The notes under the pieces were generated by a model. It saw nothing but the letters and a program-made list of their open reading frames with translations, made no database searches and was not told the origin of the DNA. A stretch of 9,481 nt of DNA from Actinomycetota bacterium (GTDB lineage Bacteria; Actinomycetota; Acidimicrobiia; Acidimicrobiales; Ilumatobacteraceae), in contig RGGX01000039.1 of assembly GCA_010024485.1 (NCBI GenBank), forward strand, positions 1 to 9,481. Reading direction: 5' to 3'. The position numbers and the translations under genes were made by a program. Shown here piece by piece: positions 1 to 5,755 of this stretch. Numbering within the stretch: the first letter of the stretch is position 1; each line of letters begins with the position of its first letter.

Positions 1-666
1 GGAGAACTCGCCGGCCATCGTCGACTTGAGGTTGCCGCCGTAGATCGTGAAGCTCTCGTCGAGGACGAAGGCGAGACCGGCGAAGGCGAACATCTCGGGG
101 ATCGGATAGGCGAACCGGGCCAGACGACCGAAGGCCCAGCAGGCGATCGGGAAGGTGATCAGGCCGATCACCCCGACGAGCTTCATGGCCACCCCGTACG
201 GCAGCACGGTGTCGACGAGCACGATCGCGAGCGCCGGGAGCACCATGTAGAAGCGGTACACCGGCATGCCCGCGTACCAGTCCATGCTCCACCCGTTGAG
301 ACGCCAGGACGGGAGCAGATGGTCGCGCAGGAACGCCGGCCCCCAGACGTGGGCGCCGAAGTCGCCTCCGGTCGGGGTGTTGTCGTCGAAGATCAGGTCG
401 GAGCCCGGGCTGAGCGGGTTGAGGTGCACCACGTTCATGACGATGGTGGTGGTGAACACCAGCGAGAACGCGGTGAGCGCGAACCTCCAGATGCGGGGAC
501 CGTCCCATTCGCGGGCGGACCAGTCGCGTATCCGCTGGATCGGACCCCGCCGATCGCGGCCCGGCTCGCGGGCGCCGTTGACATCGACATCGACGTCGAC
601 CCGCGTACCACTCGGCGGCGTCGGGTCGTCGTCGGTCATCTCCGGGGCTCCGGTGGGGGTCTCCAT
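1..666 (-). CDS. GT-C-like / PTPS_related polytopic membrane protein (C-terminus off the left edge)
   Basis: The 222 codons seen are the N-terminal part; the gene runs off the left edge. A polar, Asp/Pro-rich cytoplasmic head (residues 1-58, with the run VDVDVDVN) is followed by a membrane helix at about 60-81 and then a loop containing GGDFGAHVWGP (100-110). Next come a W-rich segment with YAGMPVYRFY (131-140), further helices at about 141-175, and YGGNLKSTMAGEFS at the end. An Asp-x3-His loop after the first helix, a GMP-x-Y-R-F-Y motif and a GGN motif resemble the PTPS_related / GT-C glycosyltransferase-like membrane proteins common in actinomycetes. Their substrates are unknown, and transfer of a lipid-linked sugar outside the membrane is inference. 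The start at 666 is the longest. ATG at 639 has a better Shine-Dalgarno (GGAG, 8 bases upstream) and is a real alternative that removes nine residues. It lies 60 bases after the CPBP gene and is probably co-transcribed with it. Confidence 0.72.
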   Translation of the reverse strand, partial: METPTGAPEMTDDDPTPPSGTRVDVDVDVNGAREPGRDRRGPIQRIRDWSAREWDGPRIWRFALTAFSLVFTTTIVMNVVHLNPLSPGSDLIFDDNTPTGGDFGAHVWGPAFLRDHLLPSWRLNGWSMDWYAGMPVYRFYMVLPALAIVLVDTVLPYGVAMKLVGVIGLITFPIACWAFGRLARFAYPIPEMFAFAGLAFVLDESFTIYGGNLKSTMAGEFS

Positions 667-726
667 GACCCGCTCATCATGTCACGGAGGTGTCATCGCC
701 TCCCCAGGAATCGGGGTCCGACCCGA

Positions 727-1437
727 TCAGCCGGTGACGAACACCGTGATCAACCCGGTCAGGTTGAACGCGGCGTGGGCGATGATCGCGGGACCGAGTC
801 GATCGGTGAGCTGCAGGGCCAGGCCGAAGAGGAGCCCGGCGAGCAGCAGACCCGGGAACTCGACCCATCGCAGGTGGATGAGGGCGAAGAGCGCCGACGT
901 CACCAGGACCGCCGACGGACCGCCGACGCGCGAGGCGAGCGAGCGCTGCAGCAGACCCCGGTAGACGATCTCCTCGACCAGCGGGGCACCGACGACGACC
1001 ACGAGCACCAACAGGACGAGCCCAGCTCCCGCCGCGGCGTCGACCAGGTCGCGGGCCGTGTCGCTCAGACGCTCAGGGGCGAAGGTCTCCGGCCAGATCG
1101 CCCGGAGCGGGAGGTAGGCACCAGGAACGACGACGAGTTGGGTCACCACACCGGCGGGCGCGGCCCACAGGTCTCTCGGGCGGATCCGACCCCGCAGCCC
1201 GACCGCGGTGAGGGTGTCGGTCCCCGCGGATCTCGCGACGGCGACGACGGCGATGAGCATGGTCGCCCAGCCGACCGAAGCGACAGCGGCGAGACGGATC
1301 GGGGTGAGCGGTTCACCGGAACTCCCTCCGAGGGCGGCGAGGACCGCCGCGCCGAGGACGCCCCCACCGACCACCCATGCGACCGCCCAGGCGGCGATGG
1401 CCCGGGGGAAGTCGACCGTGGAGGACGTCACCGTCAT
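727..1437 (-). CDS. CPBP-family intramembrane metalloprotease
   Basis: This 236-residue protein is mostly hydrophobic, with about six to eight predicted membrane helices. It carries the signature CPBP (CAAX protease and bacteriocin-processing, ABI) motifs. EEIVYR (155-160) gives the EExxxR motif, FALIH (184-188) the FxxxH motif, and HAAFN (221-225) the final HxxxN motif, so the catalytic set looks intact. Family members are glutamate-type intramembrane proteases like Rce1, and bacterial roles range from bacteriocin immunity to processing of membrane proteins. No substrate is evident here. The open frame extends upstream to 1659, but that part overprints the DUF3499 gene. The ATG at 1437 starts just before the first helix and has AAGG 8 bases upstream, so I use it. 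It sits 26 bases after the DUF3499 stop codon and is likely in the same transcript. Confidence 0.88.
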   Translation of the reverse strand: MTVTSSTVDFPRAIAAWAVAWVVGGGVLGAAVLAALGGSSGEPLTPIRLAAVASVGWATMLIAVVAVARSAGTDTLTAVGLRGRIRPRDLWAAPAGVVTQLVVVPGAYLPLRAIWPETFAPERLSDTARDLVDAAAGAGLVLLVLVVVVGAPLVEEIVYRGLLQRSLASRVGGPSAVLVTSALFALIHLRWVEFPGLLLAGLLFGLALQLTDRLGPAIIAHAAFNLTGLITVFVTG

Positions 1438-1463
1438 GATCCCCGCCTTGGGAGGAGGTCCGG

Positions 1464-1685
1464 TCAGCCGGCCATGCGCCAGTGCATGACGGGGCGTCGT
1501 CGGTCGACGAGTTCCCATCCCGCGGGCACCGAGAGACGCTCGGCATGGCGGTCGCACAGGTCGTAGAGGTGTGGCTCGCGCTGCGCTGAGAGCACATCGA
1601 GCCAGGCCTGAGCGGTGCCGTAGCTGTAGGTCAGGGTGACCGCCGCCTCGGCGGAGCACTGGGGCCGGGAGCAGTGTCTCGTCAC
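1464..1685 (-). CDS. DUF3499-like small Cys/His protein
   Basis: The protein has 73 residues from the GTG at 1685. It begins VTRHCSRPQC, has LTYSYGTAQAWLDVL in the middle and YDLCDRHAERLSVP-GWELV near the end. This pattern matches the actinobacterial DUF3499 family, whose members start with a similar RHCSRPGC segment. Cys5-x4-Cys10 and Cys44-x2-His47 could form a zinc-ribbon-like metal site; that is inference, and the function is unknown. Start choice: GTG 1685 aligns with the family N-terminus and has TACGGT 7 bases upstream, as expected for a leaderless transcript. In-frame ATGs at 1709 and 1736 would add 8 or 17 residues that do not look like the family. The gene is divergent from ftsH, with only 57 bases between the chosen starts, and leads into the CPBP gene. 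From memory, in other actinomycetes DUF3499 lies near DUF5719 and phosphomannomutase genes. Confidence 0.8.
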   Translation of the reverse strand: MTRHCSRPQCSAEAAVTLTYSYGTAQAWLDVLSAQREPHLYDLCDRHAERLSVPAGWELVDRRRPVMHWRMAG

Positions 1686-1692
1686 ACCGAAC

Positions 1693-1698
1693 ACCGTA
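1693..1698 (-). promoter_or_regulatory. Putative -10 box (TACGGT) for DUF3499
   Basis: On the minus strand TACGGT ends 7 bases before the GTG at 1685. This matches the TANNNT hexamer spacing of leaderless actinobacterial promoters, where transcription starts at the first base of the start codon. No convincing -35 hexamer is visible 16-18 bases upstream. There is no Shine-Dalgarno-like sequence before this GTG, which fits a leaderless mRNA. Confidence 0.45.
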
Positions 1699-1730
1699 CG
1701 CCAGATCATGCAGACCTTCGCGGACCGCCT

Positions 1731-1736
1731 TAGCAT
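1731..1736 (+). promoter_or_regulatory. Putative -10 box (TAGCAT) for ftsH
   Basis: TAGCAT is followed by six bases and then the ATG at 1743. The spacing fits transcription beginning at that ATG, and no ribosome-binding sequence precedes it. This supports ATG 1743 over the in-frame GTG at 1737, which would directly abut the hexamer. No clear -35 element is seen. The box lies back to back with the DUF3499 -10 box, 32 bases apart, so the two upstream regions overlap. Confidence 0.45.
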
Positions 1737-1742
1737 GTGGTC

Positions 1743-3734
1743 ATGTCACCGCTTCCCCCTCCTCCGCCTCCGCCACCGCCGGGTGGTGGACGGTCCAAGG
1801 GACGGGCGAGCCGCCCCGGCGGGGAACGTCCCTCAGGCCGTGACCGTCAGCAGAACTCCCCGGGCGAGCCCGGTTCCCCGAACCCCCAGTGGCGCCGATG
1901 GCTGCCCTGGGTCGCCGCCGGCGTGTTCCTCGCCGCGGTCGTCATTCCGAGCCTCACGTCCGGTCCGGCCGGATCCGAGCTGTCGTACTCGGAGTTCATC
2001 GACCGGGTGACCGCCGGCGAGGTCGCCTCCATCGAGATCAACAACGTGTCCGGCCGGATCACCGGCGAGTTGACCACCGGCGAGTCGTTCGTCTCCACCG
2101 GCGGTGGCGAGCGCGGGCTCTCCGAGGCCGACGAGGAGCTCATCAACTCCCGCGGTGTCGAGTACCAGTTCATCACCCCGTCGACGAACTGGTTCCTCCA
2201 GTTGGCCGGCCTGCTGCTGCCGGTGATGTTGATCATCGGCTTCTTCGTCTGGATGCAGCGACGCGCGCAGGGCCAGATGGGCAACGTCATGTCGATCGGG
2301 CGCAGCCGGGCCAAGACCTACTCCACCGATCAGCCGTCCACGACCTTCGCCGACATCGCCGGCTACCACGGCGTCAAGCAGGAGATCACCGAGGTGGTCG
2401 ACTTCCTCCGCATGCCGGAGCGCTTCGCGGAGATCGGCGCCCGGGTGCCCAAGGGCATCCTGCTGGTCGGCCCCCCGGGAACGGGCAAGACGCTCTTCGC
2501 CAGGGCGGTGGCCGGCGAGGCCGGGGTCGGCTTCCTCAGCGTGACCGGATCCGACTTCATGGAGATGTTCGTCGGTGTGGGTGCGAGCCGGGTGCGCGAC
2601 CTCTTCCAGCAGGCCCGCCGCATGGGTCGCGCCATCATCTTCATCGACGAGATCGACTCGATCGGTCGGAAGCGCGGCGCCGGTCTCGGCGGCGGCCACG
2701 ACGAGCGGGAGCAGACCCTCAACCAGATGCTCTCGGAGATGGACGGCTTCGAGACCTCCGAGGGGATCGTCATCATGGCGGCCACCAACCGTCCCGACAT
2801 CTTGGACCCCGCCCTGCTCCGTCCCGGTCGCTTCGACCGTCAGATCGTGGTGCCGCTGCCCGAGTACGAGGAGCGGCTCTCCATCCTCGAGGTGCACTCG
2901 CGCGACAAGCGCATGGGCGCCGATGTCGACCTCTCGACGATGGCCCGCGCCACACCGGGCATGGCCGGCGCCGACCTCGCCAACCTCGTCAACGAGGCCG
3001 CGCTGATCGCGGTGCGGCGCGGCTCCAAGGAGATCGAGCGCATCGACTTCGAGAACGCCCGCGACCGGGTGGTGCTCGGAGCCCAGCGCGAGTCCATGGT
3101 GCTCAACGCCGAGGAGAAGCGGGCGACGGCCTACCACGAGGCGGGCCACGCGGTGCTCGCCACCGTGTTGCCGAACGGTGATCCGCTGCACAAGGTGACG
3201 ATCCTGCCCCGGGGCATGGCCCTCGGTGTCACCTGGTCACTCCCCCAGGAGCGCCACACCTACTCGAAGGAGTACTTCGAGGACACCATCTGCAAGGCGA
3301 TGGGTGGGCGTGTCGCCGAGGTGCTGGTGTTCGGCCATCTCAACTCGGGTGCCGCCAACGACCTCGAGCAGTCCACCGGCATCGCCCGGCGCATGGTGCG
3401 TGAATGGGGCATGAGCGACCGCGTGGGACCGATGGCCTGGGCTGGCCAGCAGCAGGTCTTCCTCGGCGAGGACCTCATGTCGAGCGGGCGCGAGTACTCC
3501 GATGACACCGCGAAGCTCCTCGATGAGGAGATCAGCCGCATCCTCCACGACCAGGAGGTGCGCGCGACCGGTCTCCTCGAGAAGCACCGCCGCGGGCTCG
3601 AACTCGTCGCTGAGGCGCTGCTCGAGCACGAGACGATCGACGGCCCGGAGGTCGCCCGCCTGATCCAGCAGGGTCTCACCGAGTCGGGCACCGACGAGCA
3701 GATCGAGGCGAACGTCCTCGGCTCCCCCGACTGA
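1743..3734 (+). CDS. ftsH: FtsH ATP-dependent zinc metalloprotease
   Basis: This is a complete 663-residue membrane-bound AAA+ protease (E. coli FtsH is about 644). FtsH hexamers extract and degrade damaged or short-lived membrane and cytoplasmic proteins. In order: a proline-rich head with nine consecutive Pro (5-13), membrane helix 1 (about 56-72), the periplasmic-side FtsH domain, membrane helix 2 (about 151-171), then the AAA+ module. That module has Walker A GPPGTGKT (243-250), pore-loop Phe in MFVGVG (275-280), Walker B IFIDEID (299-305) and the second region of homology ATNRPDILDPALLRPGRFDR (347-366). The peptidase has zinc site HEAGH (465-469) and third ligand Asp540 in GAANDLE. All catalytic elements look intact. 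An in-frame GTG at 1737 would add two residues, but ATG 1743 fits the promoter spacing. It is divergent from DUF3499 and convergent with the thioredoxin-fold gene, 39 bases away. Actinomycetes can carry several ftsH-like genes, so whether this is the housekeeping copy is open. Confidence 0.96.
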   Translation: MSPLPPPPPPPPPGGGRSKGRASRPGGERPSGRDRQQNSPGEPGSPNPQWRRWLPWVAAGVFLAAVVIPSLTSGPAGSELSYSEFIDRVTAGEVASIEINNVSGRITGELTTGESFVSTGGGERGLSEADEELINSRGVEYQFITPSTNWFLQLAGLLLPVMLIIGFFVWMQRRAQGQMGNVMSIGRSRAKTYSTDQPSTTFADIAGYHGVKQEITEVVDFLRMPERFAEIGARVPKGILLVGPPGTGKTLFARAVAGEAGVGFLSVTGSDFMEMFVGVGASRVRDLFQQARRMGRAIIFIDEIDSIGRKRGAGLGGGHDEREQTLNQMLSEMDGFETSEGIVIMAATNRPDILDPALLRPGRFDRQIVVPLPEYEERLSILEVHSRDKRMGADVDLSTMARATPGMAGADLANLVNEAALIAVRRGSKEIERIDFENARDRVVLGAQRESMVLNAEEKRATAYHEAGHAVLATVLPNGDPLHKVTILPRGMALGVTWSLPQERHTYSKEYFEDTICKAMGGRVAEVLVFGHLNSGAANDLEQSTGIARRMVREWGMSDRVGPMAWAGQQQVFLGEDLMSSGREYSDDTAKLLDEEISRILHDQEVRATGLLEKHRRGLELVAEALLEHETIDGPEVARLIQQGLTESGTDEQIEANVLGSPD

Positions 3735-3773
3735 CGCTCACCGCTCAGATTCGGCGGCGGTCGGGCTCTCGTT

Positions 3774-4253
3774 TCAGACGGCGCCGTTGTCGCCGCTGCA
3801 CGACTCGCCCGGCGCGCGCACCGATCCCGGTTCACGGCACTCGGCGACCGCCGCCCACAGGTCGGTCGCGGTGACCGGACCGAGGAACGCCGACCGCACC
3901 TGACCGTCGCCGTCGGCCACCACCAGCGTCGGCACGGCGTCGATCGCGTAGCGCTGGTGGAGGTCACCGCGAGCGGTGTACTCGATGTCGAGCACCGCGA
4001 CATCGTCGGACTGGAGGACCCGACTCTTCGCGACGACATCGGCGCAGGTGGAACAGGTCGCCGAGGTGAACACCGCGACGAGCCACGGGCTGTCGACCTC
4101 GGGGAAGTCGGCTCGGTCGAGTTGGCTCGGAACGTTGCGGGTGACCTGGGTGGGCGGGTCGCTGGCGCGGCGTCGTCGGATGACGACGGAGGTCGCGAGG
4201 GCCGCGAGGACGATCGCGGCGGCGACCGCGAGACGCATCAGGTCCTGATCCAC
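3774..4253 (-). CDS. Membrane-anchored thioredoxin-fold protein (CSTC active site)
   Basis: This 159-residue protein has one N-terminal hydrophobic helix (about 7-25) followed by RRRR (26-29), a linker, and a thioredoxin-like domain from about 45 to 138. Its active-site-like motif is CSTC (67-70) on a TSATCSTC turn, with the expected cis-proline in AVPTL (Pro108). Two further cysteines, 139 and 152, lie in the C-terminal tail. A disulfide reductase or oxidoreductase role is likely, but the partner is unknown. By the positive-inside rule the RRRR after the helix puts the thioredoxin domain in the cytoplasm, unlike TlpA/ResA-type exported proteins. The start is GTG 4253, with AGGA 7 bases upstream; ATG at 4238 is an alternative that removes five residues. 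It follows DUF5719 by 47 bases and is probably the last gene of that operon. Confidence 0.82.
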   Translation of the reverse strand: MDQDLMRLAVAAAIVLAALATSVVIRRRRASDPPTQVTRNVPSQLDRADFPEVDSPWLVAVFTSATCSTCADVVAKSRVLQSDDVAVLDIEYTARGDLHQRYAIDAVPTLVVADGDGQVRSAFLGPVTATDLWAAVAECREPGSVRAPGESCSGDNGAV

Positions 4254-4300
4254 ACCCCTGTCCTAGCAGCCCGACCGGCGGAGGGGCACGGCGTGTCGAA

Positions 4301-5755
4301 TCAGCCCGCGTCGGGGCCGGCCACCGCCCAGGAGGTGTGGGCCGTGGCTCCGCTCGGGATGGACCGTTCGACGAGCACGCGGCCGGTCGCGACGATCCGG
4401 AGCGGTCGCGAGAGCGCGGCCTCGTCGGTGAGGTCGGGGGTGGCGAGACCGGTCCCGGGGATCTCGATCGCCTCGAGACCGGGGATCGGGATCTCACCGG
4501 TCGCGCCGAGCACCGACACGGACACGGTGACCGGTTCGTTGTCGACGTTCAGGATGCTCAGTCCCTCCCGGGTCGGGGTCGTCGGCCCTCCAGCGAGGGT
4601 CCACGAGGTGGGGAGGTCCCCGTCGGGCCGGTTGGGGACGCCCGGGGTGATCGACGTCACGCGACGACCCTCGCCGACACGGGTGAGCGCCCGGTCGACC
4701 ACGATGCCGGACCCATCGGTCGTGGACACCACCGCGCCGTGCGCGCCCTCCGGAAGCCCCGACACGGTGCCGCTGTCGAGGGTGACGACGCGGCGCGCCG
4801 GCACGGTGACCGGCACGACGACCGGGCCGCGGACGATCTCGCGGGGGAAGAACACGGCGGTGGCCTCGACATCGGTCTCACCGGGGTTCATGATGCTGAA
4901 CCGCTCGGTCGCGTCCGATCCCTTGTCGCCGGCGGCGAACCACCACTGCTCGGCGGTGACGGGAGCGGCCGGCGACACCGTGACACCACCGCGACTCTCG
5001 TCATCGGCGCTCGACGCGCGAGCCACGAGGAGCGCGCCCCTCGAGGCAGTGACGACGACACCGACCCGGGTCTCGCCGCGAGCACCGGCTCCCTCAGCGC
5101 CGACGTCGATGATCCGGGTCGAGCGGGCCGGAACGGGATAGCCGGTGTAGGCCGAGGGTCGGCGGACACCGTCATCGGTCAGGAACTCGACGTCGACGAC
5201 GACCTGATCGTCGGCCGGGTTCATGAGCAGCACCTCATGACGCGCCTCGCCGACGGTGTAGCCATCGGCGAGGAACCAGGTCGAGGAGAGGTCGGTGGTG
5301 CACGGCGACGAGGAATTTCCGTCCGGGTGGAACACCCGCTGCTCCACGGCTCCCCCACCGCCGAGGATCTCGACGATCGCCCCGGCGTAGGTGGCCTCCA
5401 CCTCGGCGTCGACATCGATGACGGCACGCCCGTTGGCTCCCAGGTCGATCACCTGCTGCTCGCTCGGCGCGGTGTCGCTGATGAAGGTGATCTGGGCCCT
5501 GGTCGCCTCGGGACCGGTGTTGGCGATCACCACCGCCCCTCCGGTCTCACCAGAGTCATCGCCTCCGCCGGCGGGGACGCCCGGGCAGTACCACACCGCC
5601 TGGAGGACACCGGCCGACGGGGTCTGGGCGATCCAGGCCCGCTCACCGCTCGAGAAGATGACCGGTGCCGCCGGTTCCGGCTCTCCCGACGTCTGCCAGA
5701 CGAGCAGGGCCACGGCGAGGGCCACCACGATCACGGCGGGGGCGCGGCGACTCAT
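4301..5755 (-). CDS. DUF5719-like exported four-repeat protein
   Basis: This 484-residue protein has an N-terminal membrane helix or signal anchor (about 6-20, after MSRR), and the rest is a predicted extracytoplasmic, beta-rich region. It resembles the actinobacterial DUF5719 family, typically encoded just after a GT2 glycosyltransferase, as here. The chain shows four similar units of about 105-113 residues, each opening at a Trp: WYCPG (55), WFLADG (160), WFAAG (272) and WTLAGG (385), with a last copy WAVAG (476) at the end. Each unit then has an N-containing turn (IANTG, LMNPA, IMNPG, ILNVD), a V-x-V-rich strand, and a closing segment ending in a Val/Arg strand. The only two cysteines, 57 and 152, could form a disulfide. 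The start ATG overlaps the glycosyltransferase stop (ATGA) and has AGGAGG 7 bases upstream. Function is unknown; an accessory in surface glycan assembly is inferred from context. Confidence 0.8.
   Translation of the reverse strand: MSRRAPAVIVVALAVALLVWQTSGEPEPAAPVIFSSGERAWIAQTPSAGVLQAVWYCPGVPAGGGDDSGETGGAVVIANTGPEATRAQITFISDTAPSEQQVIDLGANGRAVIDVDAEVEATYAGAIVEILGGGGAVEQRVFHPDGNSSSPCTTDLSSTWFLADGYTVGEARHEVLLMNPADDQVVVDVEFLTDDGVRRPSAYTGYPVPARSTRIIDVGAEGAGARGETRVGVVVTASRGALLVARASSADDESRGGVTVSPAAPVTAEQWWFAAGDKGSDATERFSIMNPGETDVEATAVFFPREIVRGPVVVPVTVPARRVVTLDSGTVSGLPEGAHGAVVSTTDGSGIVVDRALTRVGEGRRVTSITPGVPNRPDGDLPTSWTLAGGPTTPTREGLSILNVDNEPVTVSVSVLGATGEIPIPGLEAIEIPGTGLATPDLTDEAALSRPLRIVATGRVLVERSIPSGATAHTSWAVAGPDAG

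Noticed and set aside
579..600. GAC/GTC micro-repeat (encodes VDVDVDV in the GT-C-like head)
   Set aside because: It is short, imperfect and in frame in a disordered acidic segment, so an ordinary low-complexity linker explains it.
710..727. Hairpin ATCGGG-GTCCGA-CCCGAT at the end of the CPBP gene
   Set aside because: A perfect 6-bp stem with a 6-base loop, but it has no T tract and lies at the CPBP stop codon inside a probable operon. I cannot separate it from chance.
319..1566. Plus-strand open frame (415 codons) across the left block
   Set aside because: It is antisense to the GT-C-like, CPBP and DUF3499 genes, which all show family motifs. The product is Asp/Arg/Gly-rich without structure.
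1438..1659. N-terminal extension of the CPBP frame to 1659
   Set aside because: The extension is Arg/Pro-rich and overlaps the whole DUF3499 gene in another frame. ATG 1437 with AAGG upstream gives a normal CPBP start.
1833..3191. Long open frame (452 codons) antisense to ftsH
   Set aside because: It is the mirror of a clearly coding high-GC gene. Its translation is rich in His/Arg/Gly/Asp with no domain, and it has no start signal.
3726..3765. Possible terminator between ftsH and the thioredoxin-fold gene (CCCGAC pairing with GTCGGG)
   Set aside because: There are only six base pairs around a 28-base loop, competing inner pairs, and just a TTT nearby. It is not stronger than expected by chance in GC-rich DNA.
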